Below are positions 49,822 through 57,641 of a stretch of 64,000 nt of DNA, one piece after another (the first letter of the stretch is position 1; the number at the start of each line of letters is the position of its first letter). A model generated the notes under the pieces. The model saw only the letters and a program-made list of their open reading frames with translations. It was not told the DNA's origin and made no database searches. Both the position numbers and the translations under genes were made by a program. The DNA is from an uncultured Prevotellaceae bacterium (GTDB lineage: Bacteria > Bacteroidota > Bacteroidia > Bacteroidales > Bacteroidaceae). The stretch lies in NCBI GenBank assembly GCA_900316975.1, contig ONFA01000002.1, positions 62,001 to 126,000 on the forward strand. The letters are read 5' to 3'.

Positions 49822-50832
49822 ATGATTAGAGAAGTTAAATTCGAGTCACAAGACCGTCGCATGAAGCAGATTCTCGCTGCTTTGAACGAGAACGGCATTT
49901 CCTCTATCGAAGAGGCTAACGAAATCTGCGAGAAGGCAGGTCTCGACCCATACATGACATGTGAAGAAACTCAGCGCATTTGCTTCGAGAACGCTAAGTG
50001 GGCATACGTTGTAGGTTCTGCCATCGCTCTGAAGAAGGGCTGCAAGAACGCTGCCGACGCTGCCGAGGCTATCGGTATCGGCTTGCAGGCTTTCTGCATC
50101 CCTGGTTCTGTGGCTGACGACCGCAAGGTGGGTATCGGTCACGGTAACCTCGCTGCTCGTTTGCTCCGCGAGGAGACTGAGTGTTTCGCCTTCCTGGCAG
50201 GTCACGAGTCTTTCGCTGCTGCCGAAGGTGCCATCAAGATTGCCGAGATGGCCAACAAGGTGCGCAAGAAGCCACTCCGTTGCATCCTCAACGGTCTGGG
50301 CAAAGACGCTGCCATGATTATTTCTCGTATTAACGGTTTCACATACGTGCAGACGAAGTTCGACTACTTCACTGGCAAACTCGAAGTGGTGAAGACGAAG
50401 GCTTACTCTGACGGTCCTCGTGCCAAGGTGAACTGCTACGGTGCTGACGATGTTCGCGAAGGTGTTGCCATCCTCTGGAAGGAGAACGTGGATGTGTCTA
50501 TCACAGGTAACTCTACTAACCCAACCCGTTTCCAGCACCCAGTGGCTGGCACCTACAAGAAGGAGCGCATCCTCGCTGGCAAGCCTTACTTCTCAGTGGC
50601 ATCAGGTGGCGGTACTGGTCGTACACTGCACCCCGACAACATGGCTGCAGGTCCTGCATCTTACGGCATGACTGATACCCTCGGTCGTATGCACTCTGAC
50701 GCTCAGTTCGCAGGTTCTTCTTCGGTTCCTGCTCACGTGGAGATGATGGGCTTCCTCGGCATTGGCAACAACCCAATGGTAGGTTGCACTGTAGCCTGTG
50801 CCGTGAACGTGGCTTTGGCTCTCAACAAGTAA
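49822..50832 (+). CDS. GGGtGRT protein
   Basis: 336 residues, cytoplasmic. It is named for the segment SGGGTGRTLHPDNMAAGPASY near residue 254. There are six to seven cysteines, including CEKAGLDPYMTCEETQRIC near residues 36-54, and a hydrophobic glycine-rich C-terminus (GIGNNPMVGCTVACAVNVAL). No catalytic function is known to me. Codon use is strongly biased, as in fba, so the pair seems highly expressed. Together with the scaffold-like protein it may form a conserved Fe-S or redox module. Confidence 0.85.
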   Translation: MIREVKFESQDRRMKQILAALNENGISSIEEANEICEKAGLDPYMTCEETQRICFENAKWAYVVGSAIALKKGCKNAADAAEAIGIGLQAFCIPGSVADDRKVGIGHGNLAARLLREETECFAFLAGHESFAAAEGAIKIAEMANKVRKKPLRCILNGLGKDAAMIISRINGFTYVQTKFDYFTGKLEVVKTKAYSDGPRAKVNCYGADDVREGVAILWKENVDVSITGNSTNPTRFQHPVAGTYKKERILAGKPYFSVASGGGTGRTLHPDNMAAGPASYGMTDTLGRMHSDAQFAGSSSVPAHVEMMGFLGIGNNPMVGCTVACAVNVALALNK

Positions 50833-50849
50833 AACAGACATTATTAGAT

Positions 50850-50892
50850 AAAAGAGGCTCGCCTCCGTCATTGGCGGGGTGGGTCTCTTTTG
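50850..50892 (+). terminator. Terminator after the GGGtGRT gene
   Basis: AAAAGAGGCTCGCC (from 50850) pairs with GGCGGGGTGGGTCTCTTTT (to 50891) with one or two bulges; T-run at the end. Confidence 0.75.
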
Positions 50893-50935
50893 TATTACAA
50901 TCTTATCACTATCTACCTATTATTAAAAAACTATC

Positions 50936-51748
50936 ATGAAGAAAAATCTATTCTTTGGCGCATTGTTCGCTACGGTCTTGCTGGCAAGTTGTGACAGCAA
51001 GGAAGAAGGTACCATCAACGGTCTGTTCTCAGTGAGCGAGACACAGCAAGTGAAGTTCTCAAGTGGTAACCTGCAATACACCAAGTCAACCAAAACCTTC
51101 CAATTTGCCGAGCATCAGTGGAATGTCATAGGCGATTTGGATAAGGACTTCGACGAGAAGGACACATTCGACCTCTTTGCTTGGGGCAGTGGTGACAATC
51201 CACGTCCAGAAGAACTGGAAGAAGAGGAAGGTGCCACATTCGTTGACTGGGGCACTCAACCCATTGCCAACGGCGGCGACTACAAATGGCGTACGCTCAC
51301 CAACACAGAGTGGGACTATCTGATACGGAAACGTCCCAATGCCCTCAACCTGCTTGCCTATGGAGCAATTGAGAACACAAAGGGTATCATCCTGTTGCCT
51401 GATGCCTGGGAGCAGCCAGAAGGAGTGCAGTTCGTATCGTTGGTGGACACGGTCGATGTCACCTATAGCAGCATGAACGTCAAGAATTGGACTAAAGAAA
51501 CAGACCTCACCCCTCTCAACACATATGATGCCGCCACTTGGCAGAAGATGGAAGATGCCGGTGCTGTTTTCCTGCCCTACAATGTGAAGGGATTCTCTCG
51601 CGACGAACAATTGGGCGAAGGTCAATATTGGTCAAACACCGATAGCGAAATGGATTTCGCGAACAACTTCATTTGGCCTGACAGAGGCTGTTCAATTGAT
51701 GCCTTCGTGATGGGTGTACGTTTGGTGAAGGACGTGGTGAAAGAATAA
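50936..51748 (+). CDS. Lipoprotein of unknown function (Prevotella-type surface protein)
   Basis: 270 residues. MKKNLFFGALFATVLLASC is a lipoprotein signal with Cys19. The following pattern (FSVSETQQVKFSSGNLQYT, then FQFAEHQWNVIG, an acidic linker, and DYKWRTLTNTEWDYLI) is a recurrent module in Prevotella secreted proteins and resembles the start of formylglycine-enzyme-like or 'major paralogous domain' proteins; the end GCSIDAFVMGVRLV fits such a fold too. No active site is identifiable. Single gene between two terminators. Confidence 0.7.
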   Translation: MKKNLFFGALFATVLLASCDSKEEGTINGLFSVSETQQVKFSSGNLQYTKSTKTFQFAEHQWNVIGDLDKDFDEKDTFDLFAWGSGDNPRPEELEEEEGATFVDWGTQPIANGGDYKWRTLTNTEWDYLIRKRPNALNLLAYGAIENTKGIILLPDAWEQPEGVQFVSLVDTVDVTYSSMNVKNWTKETDLTPLNTYDAATWQKMEDAGAVFLPYNVKGFSRDEQLGEGQYWSNTDSEMDFANNFIWPDRGCSIDAFVMGVRLVKDVVKE

Positions 51749-51773
51749 CATCTGATCATCTCCAGTTATATGG

Positions 51774-51811
51774 AAAAAAGCTCGTACCTGTTGTTGGGTA
51801 CGAGCTTTTTT
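51774..51811 (+). terminator. Intrinsic terminator after the lipoprotein gene
   Basis: AAAAAAGCTCGTACC (51774-51788) and GGTACGAGCTTTTTT (51797-51811), a perfect 15-bp stem ending in Ts; active in both directions. Confidence 0.92.
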
Positions 51812-51830
51812 ACTTTCAATGAGTCATTCA

Positions 51831-52026
51831 TAACGTCAGTTCGGTATAAGAGCACTCACGGTTCGGAAGTCCTTTTACCGCTTTGCGGGCTTTAGAAAAA
51901 CAAGAAAAAATAAAAAAATACAAGAAAAAAAGCATTTCACTTTCTCTATTTTTTCTTATTTTTTTTTGTTTTTTCTTGTTTTTTTCAAGCCGCCGAAGGC
52001 GTAATTCTTACACCGAACTCACGTTA
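51831..52026 (+). mobile_element. MITE-like hairpin element, copy A (196 bp)
   Basis: Terminal inverted repeats: left TAACGTCAGTTCGGTATAAG and right, read in reverse, TAACGTGAGTTCGGTGTAAG. Inside lie CCGCTTTGCGG on one arm and GCCGCCGAAGGCG on the other, and a central A-tract/T-tract pair, so the whole can fold into one long hairpin. It is the reverse complement of copy B at 54763-54960. No coding capacity. Its last TTA supplies the stop codon of the adjacent gene. Confidence 0.75.
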
Positions 52027-53079
52027 TTCATAGTGTCTGATTCTTACATCGATGCCATCAGCCTTGAGCAGGGAGGGTAGGGCAGACACATCCGTTTGTC
52101 CGTAGTGGTAAGGGAAGAGCACCTTAGGCTTCACGATGCGGGCAGCACGGGCGAGTTGTTCAGGCGTCATCGTGTAGGGTTGGTTGCAGGGGAGGAAAGC
52201 GATGTCAATATCCTTGATGTCCGCCATTTCGGGAATGTCCTCCGTGTCGCCTGCAATGTAGATGCGCAATCCGTCCAGTGTGAGGATGTAGCCGTTGTCA
52301 CGTCCTTTAGGGTGGAACTGCGTGTGACCTTCAGTCGTGTTATAAGCCGGAACAGCCTCTACCGTGATGCCAAAGTTGAGGTCTTCCTTGTTGCCATTGT
52401 CCATCACCAACCCATAGCCCATCATGTCTGCACATCTGCGGTTTGTGATGAAACGTGTGTTCACACGAGTCAGTTGCTTGATGGCCTCTTGGTCAAAATG
52501 GTCGCCATGCTCATGCGTCACAAAGATGAAGTCAGGTTGTGGCACCTTCGTGTAGTCGATGGTGCGGTTGCCCAATTTCCTCACAGGGTCAATCTCCAGT
52601 TCCATGTCGTCATACTGGATGCGGATGCTGGCATGCACCAGTGCATACAGTCGCACAGTCTTTCCGCTCTTCGTCTTGAAAATGTCCACCTCTGTCATGT
52701 CCTTCGTCACAGGCATCTGCTTCTCTTTCCAAGCCAGGATGCCACCCTGCATGTTCGTCACCTGATAGTTTTCGGCAGCCAATAGTCCTGCCGCATTAGA
52801 GGCTCTTCTGCCACTTTTGCAATACACTGCCACCATCCTGTCCGTGCTCAGTTTCTTCTTCGCCTCCTGTATGAAAGCGTTGCTGTTCACGTCGATGTTG
52901 ATGGCACCCATCAAGTGCCCTTCTGCATATTCCTCGGCAGTTCTCACATCGACCAGTTGCACGTCGGGGCTGTCAATCAAGGTTGCAAACTCTTCTACCG
53001 AAACATTTTGGAATGCTTGGCTGCAAGCCGAGGTGCTCATCCCCAGCATGCCCATGATGAATGTCATTAATTTGTTCAT
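52024..53079 (-). CDS. Lipoprotein fusing a rhodanese and a metallo-beta-lactamase-fold hydrolase
   Basis: 351 residues. Lipobox STSAC with Cys19; rhodanese domain ~22-125 with catalytic Cys87 in YCKSGRRAS; metallo-beta-lactamase domain ~135-350 with H189-E-H191-G-D193-H194 (UlaG/YtnP-like, also GDTEDIPEMADI). Rhodanese plus this fold is known from persulfide dioxygenases, but there the order and MBL subtype differ; here the MBL half is of the UlaG type, so a sulfur role is possible but not shown. The stop TAA (52024-52026) is contributed by the end of MITE copy A. It probably is co-transcribed with the DUF1294 gene (12 bp upstream). Confidence 0.85.
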   Translation of the reverse strand: MNKLMTFIMGMLGMSTSACSQAFQNVSVEEFATLIDSPDVQLVDVRTAEEYAEGHLMGAINIDVNSNAFIQEAKKKLSTDRMVAVYCKSGRRASNAAGLLAAENYQVTNMQGGILAWKEKQMPVTKDMTEVDIFKTKSGKTVRLYALVHASIRIQYDDMELEIDPVRKLGNRTIDYTKVPQPDFIFVTHEHGDHFDQEAIKQLTRVNTRFITNRRCADMMGYGLVMDNGNKEDLNFGITVEAVPAYNTTEGHTQFHPKGRDNGYILTLDGLRIYIAGDTEDIPEMADIKDIDIAFLPCNQPYTMTPEQLARAARIVKPKVLFPYHYGQTDVSALPSLLKADGIDVRIRHYE

Positions 53080-53091
53080 GTGTGAAAGATT

Positions 53092-53367
53092 TTATTTGAA
53101 TACAAACAGATACAGGATGAAACCTGCCAGCGCCACCTGTAGCAGCAAAATGGCAGGTAAACCATACTTGAATTTCTTGTGCATCGTCTTGTGGTGCCAC
53201 ACCTTCATGCCCAACAAGGCACCGATGCTGCCGCCAGCCACTGCCAGCCACAACAACGCCGCTTCCGAGATGCGCCATTTGTTTCGGCGTGCCTTCCACT
53301 TGTCAATGCCATAGATGAAAAACGTGAGGACATTGATGACGATGAGACTGGCCAGCAGGTACTTCAT
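53092..53367 (-). CDS. DUF1294 small membrane protein
   Basis: 91 residues with three hydrophobic helices: MKYLLASLIVINVLTFFIYG, the AALLWLAVAGGSIGALLGM segment, and a C-terminal helix. YGIDKWKARRNKWRISEA between helices 1 and 2 is the DUF1294 signature. Function unknown. First gene of a two-gene unit, with -7 box CAAAGGTA (minus TACCTTTG) at 53388-53395. Confidence 0.88.
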   Translation of the reverse strand: MKYLLASLIVINVLTFFIYGIDKWKARRNKWRISEAALLWLAVAGGSIGALLGMKVWHHKTMHKKFKYGLPAILLLQVALAGFILYLFVFK

Positions 53368-53387
53368 GCATATTATTTATTTGTTTG

Positions 53388-53395
53388 CAAAGGTA
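53388..53395 (-). promoter_or_regulatory. -7 box for the DUF1294-rhodanese/MBL unit
   Basis: Minus-strand TACCTTTG 21 bp upstream of the DUF1294 start. Confidence 0.65.
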
Positions 53396-53429
53396 GAAGA
53401 TTTTGATGAAAATCCCAAATCTATCCTGC

Positions 53430-53467
53430 AAAAAGAAGGGGAAAGTGTCGTTTCCAACACCTTCCCC
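53430..53467 (-). terminator. Terminator of the first small secreted-protein gene
   Basis: GGGGAAAGTGT (53438-53448) pairs with ACACCTTCCCC (53457-53467) with one mismatch; on minus it is followed by TTCTTTTT. Confidence 0.8.
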
Positions 53468-53520
53468 CATTGAATGATATGAAGTGATATTATTGTTTTA
53501 TCGTGATAATCTGCTTCATT

Positions 53521-53919
53521 TTATCCACCGAAGCCGCCACCCTGCTGGAAGCGCTTCATCATTTCCTCCTGAGCCTTTTGGTAAGCCTTATACTGCTCCT
53601 CGCTCAGAATTTCCTTGAGCGCCTTGTTAGTAGCCTCCTGCTGCTTCTGCATATCTTCCATGTTGAAAGCGCCGAAACCGCCACCACCTTCACTCATCTT
53701 AGCCTGCATGTCCTTAGACTGCTTCAGGAAGAGGTCATACACCTTCTTGTACTGCTCGTCAGAAAGTTGACCGGCGTCTTTAACTTGTTCTTTCATTTGG
53801 TCTGCACGACGAGTTGCCATTTCTTCTGGTTTTGGCATTTGGAACTGACCGCCACCGAACTGTGCGAATGATGAAAGCGATACGACAGCCATCATCAGAG
53901 TAAGAATGATTTTTTTCAT
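53521..53919 (-). CDS. Small secreted Gln/Lys/Met-rich helical protein (copy 1, Spy/DUF4890-like)
   Basis: 132 residues: signal peptide (MKKIILTLMMAVVSLSSFAQ), a Gly-rich start, then helices with KPEEMATRRADQMKEQ and LSDEQYKKVYDLFLKQ, and a Gly-rich end (QQGGGFGG). The helical core with the LSDEQ...Y motif resembles Spy/CpxP-like periplasmic chaperones and Bacteroidetes DUF4890 proteins. It is a paralogue of the next gene, and may act as a periplasmic stress protein; that is inference. Confidence 0.75.
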   Translation of the reverse strand: MKKIILTLMMAVVSLSSFAQFGGGQFQMPKPEEMATRRADQMKEQVKDAGQLSDEQYKKVYDLFLKQSKDMQAKMSEGGGGFGAFNMEDMQKQQEATNKALKEILSEEQYKAYQKAQEEMMKRFQQGGGFGG

Positions 53920-54020
53920 AATGATAAAGTTTAATAAATAAAGTTTAGTTAAAAGATTTGATTAGATATACTCTTTTCGATGGGTATGACGAAGCGGAAA
54001 TCAAAAGGTTTAAAAGAAAA

Positions 54021-54066
54021 ATGCAAAAAAAGAGGGATGCACCTATTTTTTTGATGCATTCCTCTT
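54021..54066 (-). terminator. Terminator of the second small secreted-protein gene
   Basis: AAGAGGGATGCA (54030-54041) pairs with TGCATTCCTCTT (54055-54066); on minus a T-run follows. Confidence 0.8.
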
Positions 54067-54109
54067 CATGCTATTATTGACAGGGAGGAAATCCCCTTCA
54101 GGCGACACC

Positions 54110-54553
54110 TTACAGGTTCTGACCCTGTGGACGCTGACCGCCCTGACCACGTGGACGACCTCCGCCGAAGCCACCACCTTGACCCATGCGCTGGCGGCGC
54201 TCCTGCTGAGCCTTCTGGTAAGCCTCAAACTTCTCTGCACCCAGAATCTCCTTCAGTGCGGCATTAGTAGCCTCCTGCTGCTTCTGCATGTCCTCGCGGT
54301 TGAACTGTGGACGCTCGCCCTTCTCTTGAGCCTCCTTCATTCTTGCCTGCTGCTCCTGAGCCTGCTTCAGGAAAAGGTCATACACCTTCTTGTACTGCTC
54401 GTCAGTAGTCTGAGCAGCCTCCTTCACTTGGTCGGCTCTGCGTGTAGCCATGTCTTCAGGTTTGAACTCACGGCGCTGTCCGCCGCCAAACTGTTGTGCA
54501 AATGAGGTGAGCGAAATCGCTGCCACCATCATGGTGAGAAAAAACTTTTTCAT
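54110..54553 (-). CDS. Small secreted Gln/Lys/Arg-rich helical protein (copy 2, Spy/DUF4890-like)
   Basis: 147 residues; signal peptide MKKFFLTMMVAAISLTSFAQ. KPEDMATRRADQVKE, TDEQYKKVYDLFLKQ and EDMQKQQEATNAALKEIL match copy 1 almost word for word, but the C-terminal tail is longer and Arg/Gly/Gln-rich (GGGFGGGRPRGQGGQRPQG). It has its own leader and terminator, so both copies are separately transcribed. Duplication with divergence of the tail is visible. Confidence 0.75.
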   Translation of the reverse strand: MKKFFLTMMVAAISLTSFAQQFGGGQRREFKPEDMATRRADQVKEAAQTTDEQYKKVYDLFLKQAQEQQARMKEAQEKGERPQFNREDMQKQQEATNAALKEILGAEKFEAYQKAQQERRQRMGQGGGFGGGRPRGQGGQRPQGQNL

Positions 54554-54762
54554 TGTGTCTGTTAAATGAGGGTTAATGTAATATGTTATTTGTTGTAATC
54601 ACATCATTAAGACCATTTCGTTATCGCAAAGTTTATTCCTTTTACTAATTTTAACTCGAAGACACAAAAAAGAAATCTATTCAGCGAATCGCCCTCGGTG
54701 GTGGATTTTAAGAAACACATTGCCATAATTAGAATAATTTTATTCACAAATTTTGATAATTA
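54554..54762. other. Gene-free leader of the second paralogue
   Basis: A/T-rich. CAAAGTTTA at 54627-54635 is a partial minus-strand -7 box. Nothing else recognised. Confidence 0.4.
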
Positions 54763-54960
54763 TAACGTGAGTTCGGTGTAAGAATTACGCCTTCGGCGGC
54801 TTTAGAAAAATATGAGAAAACAAAAGAAAATAAGAAGAAATAGAGAAAGTGGAGTGCTTTTTTTCTTGTATTTTTCTATTTTTTTTCTTGTTTTTCTAAA
54901 GCCCGCAAAGCGGTAAAAAGAACTTCCGAAATTAAGTTCTCTTATACCGAACTGACGTCA
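54763..54960 (-). mobile_element. MITE-like hairpin element, copy B (198 bp)
   Basis: Reverse-complement copy of 51831-52026: starts TAACGTGAGTTCGGTGTAAG and ends with CTTATACCGAACTGACGTCA. It has the same GCCTTCGGCGGC and CCCGCAAAGCGG arms and central A/T tracts. The two copies differ mostly in the homopolymer stretches. Confidence 0.75.
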
Positions 54961-55011
54961 AATTAGTTTCAGAAAAAGCAAGTTGAAGTTCTTGCGCTGA
55001 ATTGTTACACA

Positions 55012-55044
55012 AAAAAAGATGCCAGCGTAAAACACTGGCATCTC
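55012..55044 (-). terminator. Terminator of the tRNA-Val gene
   Basis: AGATGCCAG (55018-55026) pairs with CTGGCATCT (55036-55044); on minus a run of T follows. Confidence 0.85.
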
Positions 55045-55098
55045 TCCTCCTTTTAGGTAATGAAACAGCCCCTCTCGCTGTTGCACTTTGAAAGTGCG

Positions 55099-55173
55099 TA
55101 GGGACGATCGGGTTCGAACCGATGACCTCTGCAATGTGACTGCAGCGCTCTAAACCAACTGGGCTACGCCCCT
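55099..55173 (-). tRNA. tRNA-Val (anticodon CAC)
   Basis: 75 nt without encoded CCA. Acceptor AGGGGCG pairs with CGTCCCT (one G-U); D arm GCCC/GAGC with one mismatch; anticodon stem CTGCA/TGCAG with loop GTCACAT, so the anticodon is CAC (valine, GUG); T arm ATCGG-TTCGAAC-CCGAT. Position 32 is G and 38 is T, which is unusual. A -7 box (minus TACCTTTG, 55194-55201) lies 21 bp upstream and a terminator downstream. Confidence 0.85.
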
Positions 55174-55193
55174 CTCATTACCGTTACCGAGTG

Positions 55194-55201
55194 CAAAGGT
55201 A
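55194..55201 (-). promoter_or_regulatory. -7 box for tRNA-Val
   Basis: CAAAGGTA on plus; minus-strand TACCTTTG 21 bp before the tRNA 5' end. Confidence 0.7.
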
Positions 55202-55274
55202 CGCATTTTCTCCAAATCCACAAGCATCTTCCCCGTTTTTTCTGCAAATATTTTTTCTTTTCCCCATTTCTCCC

Positions 55275-55282
55275 TACATTTG
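55275..55282 (+). promoter_or_regulatory. -7 box for the PHP phosphatase gene
   Basis: TACATTTG, 32 bp upstream of ATG 55314. Confidence 0.6.
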
Positions 55283-55313
55283 TAGTTGTATAACATCTAC
55301 TTTGAAGACAGAT

Positions 55314-56036
55314 ATGAGAAAAATACTGATAGATGCCCACACCCACACCGTAGCGTCGGGACACGCCTACAGCAGTCTGCAGGAGATGGCGCAAGCCGCC
55401 TCGGACAAAGGTCTGCAAGTGCTGGGTATCACCGAACACGGTCCCAGCATCAAAGGCACCTGCCCCCTCGTCTATTTCCGCAACATGTTCGTCGTGCCCC
55501 GCCATCTCTACGGAGTCCGTATCCTGATGGGGTGCGAGGTCAACATCCTCGACACCGAAGGCCGTCTCGACCTCAATGACGAATATCTCAATCGGCTTGA
55601 CATCGCCATTGCCGGCATCCACGAGAAATGCTATCAAGGAGGAACCAAAGCAGAGAACACAGCAGGCATGCTCAACGTCATCCGCAACCCCAAGATACAC
55701 ATCATCAGTCATCCGGGCGACGGAACGGCAGAACTCGACTTCGAGCCCCTTGTGTTGGCAGCCAAAGAGTCCCACACCCTGCTCGAAATCAACAACCACT
55801 CCCTTGCCCCTCAGCGCAACAAAGCGGCAGCCCGCGACAACAATCTTCAACTGCTGCGCCTCTGCAAGAAGTACGAGGTACCCACCATTCTCGGGAGCGA
55901 TGCCCACATCTCCTTCCAGATAGCCGACTACGACCGTCTGGTGCCCCTGTTGTCAGAGACCCAATTCCCCGACGAACTCATCATGAACTTCTGGCCCGAC
56001 CGTTTCTTTGGGTATTTAGGACTCCCCAACGGCTAA
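55314..56036 (+). CDS. PHP-domain phosphatase (YcdX-like)
   Basis: 240 residues from ATG 55314; the longer frame to 55191 would include the tRNA promoter and was rejected. DAHTHTVASGHAYS (His pair), ITEHGP, the Glu in GCEVNI, IHEKCY, IISHPGDG and GSDAH give the complete PHP trinuclear metal site. Length and order fit YcdX-type phosphatases acting on small phosphate esters. Its last 21 bp overlap the convergent NhaC gene. Confidence 0.92.
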   Translation: MRKILIDAHTHTVASGHAYSSLQEMAQAASDKGLQVLGITEHGPSIKGTCPLVYFRNMFVVPRHLYGVRILMGCEVNILDTEGRLDLNDEYLNRLDIAIAGIHEKCYQGGTKAENTAGMLNVIRNPKIHIISHPGDGTAELDFEPLVLAAKESHTLLEINNHSLAPQRNKAAARDNNLQLLRLCKKYEVPTILGSDAHISFQIADYDRLVPLLSETQFPDELIMNFWPDRFFGYLGLPNG

Positions 56037-57506
56037 GGATTCACTGGCACATTCTTTCACATCCCCATTCCTGTAAATTTTCCACCCAATCGCCGCCATG
56101 AGCAAAGTCATGAGGGGGCTGATGAGGTTGAAGAAGCAGTAGGGGAGATAGACGATAGTGGGGACTCCGAGAACAGCCGCTTGTGTCATACCGCAAGTGC
56201 TCCATGGGATGAGGACAGAAGTGACAGTGGCGACATCCTCGGTGGTTCGGCTGAGGAGTCGAGACTCGTAGCCCTGCTGGCGGTAAGCGTCGCGGAACAT
56301 GTCTGCTGTGAGGACGATGGAAATAAACTGGTCGCCAGTGGTGATATTCAGGAAGAGTCCGGAGCAGGCAGTAGTGCCGACGAGACTGAAGCGGTTGTGA
56401 GCCATGCGGACGATGACTTGGGTGAGACTCTCGATCATGCCGCTTGCCACCATGTTGGAGCCGAAACACATGGCACAGATGATAAGCCAAATGGTGTTGA
56501 GCATGCCAGCCATGCCTCCAGTGGAAATCAGGTCATTCAGTGCGGCATTCCCCGTGTCGATGGCTGTGGAACCGTAGAAAGTGATGGCAAGCCCCTTGAG
56601 CAATGACATGGAAGAGGAAAGTTCATTCGTGTCCGCAATCTGGTGGAGGATATGCGGCTGGAGGATGAGTGCCGTGATGCCCCCCATGATGGCAGAAGCA
56701 AACAACGTGATGACAGAAGGCACTCGTCGTGCGATGAGTACACCCGTAATGATTGGAACGAGCAGTGTCCACAGCGAAATGTTGAAAGTGCTGTTAAGTC
56801 CCTCCATATATTCCGTCACCTGTAGGTTTCTCCCCGCATCATTGCCCAATCCTGCAATGAGAAAGATGGTGATGGTGATGATGAGGGTGGGTACGGTTGT
56901 GTACATCATATAGCGGATATGCTTGAAGAGGTCAGTGCCCGTGACCGATGAAGCGAGGATGGTCGTGTCGCTGAGGGGAGACATCTTGTCACCGAAGTAG
57001 GCGCCAGAGATAATGGCACCCGCAGTCCATGCGGTGCTGATGCCCAGTGCCTCGCTGATGCCCAGCAATGCCACGCCAATAGTGGCGATGGTGGTCCACG
57101 AACTGCCCGATAGCACAGAAACCAATGCGCTGATGACACAAGCACAGACCAGAAAAAACTGGGGCGATATAATTTGTATGCCATAATAAATTAACGTGGG
57201 TACCACTCCGCTGATCATCCACGAGCCCGAGAGCATGCCTACAGCCAGAAGGATGATGATCATGATTGCTATATTGCTGATGGTCTTGGCGAAACGCTCC
57301 TCGAAAGTCTTCCACGGCACGCGATAGATGCCCATGGATAAGGCGATACACACACACGCGCCAAAGATGAGCGCTATCTGGCTGCCGCCGCTCAGCGAAT
57401 CGCTGCCAAAAAGATAGATGGCTGTGCCCAAGAAAGCGATGAGCACCACAACAGGGATGAGGGCAACAAGTGGATGTGGCAATCGAGTATTTTTTGTCTT
57501 GTTCAT
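56016..57506 (-). CDS. nhaC: NhaC-family Na+/H+ antiporter
   Basis: 496 residues with eleven to twelve hydrophobic helices. GSSWTTIATIGVALLGISEALG, SGAYFGDKMSPLSDTTILAS and WSTCGMTQAAVLGVPTI are NhaC signatures; the Asp of GDKMSPLSDT is likely in the ion site. It exports Na+ in exchange for protons, in keeping with the Na+/H+-translocating Rnf complex of the same genome. A -7 box (minus TACCTTTG, 57549-57556) lies 43 bp upstream. Confidence 0.92.
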   Translation of the reverse strand: MNKTKNTRLPHPLVALIPVVVLIAFLGTAIYLFGSDSLSGGSQIALIFGACVCIALSMGIYRVPWKTFEERFAKTISNIAIMIIILLAVGMLSGSWMISGVVPTLIYYGIQIISPQFFLVCACVISALVSVLSGSSWTTIATIGVALLGISEALGISTAWTAGAIISGAYFGDKMSPLSDTTILASSVTGTDLFKHIRYMMYTTVPTLIITITIFLIAGLGNDAGRNLQVTEYMEGLNSTFNISLWTLLVPIITGVLIARRVPSVITLFASAIMGGITALILQPHILHQIADTNELSSSMSLLKGLAITFYGSTAIDTGNAALNDLISTGGMAGMLNTIWLIICAMCFGSNMVASGMIESLTQVIVRMAHNRFSLVGTTACSGLFLNITTGDQFISIVLTADMFRDAYRQQGYESRLLSRTTEDVATVTSVLIPWSTCGMTQAAVLGVPTIVYLPYCFFNLISPLMTLLMAAIGWKIYRNGDVKECASESLAVGES

Positions 57507-57548
57507 GTCGTTTTTGAGTTAGTATTATTATAAAGTGTAATGTATGGG

Positions 57549-57556
57549 CAAAGGTA
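57549..57556 (-). promoter_or_regulatory. -7 box for nhaC
   Basis: CAAAGGTA on plus (TACCTTTG on minus), 43 bp upstream of the nhaC start. Confidence 0.65.
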
Positions 57557-57641
57557 TGAAAAAAGAATAAACTGCACAACATTTTGAGACTCTTTTTGAA
57601 TACGTTTTTTGGGGGGAATCATGCAGTTTGTGTTCATTTTT

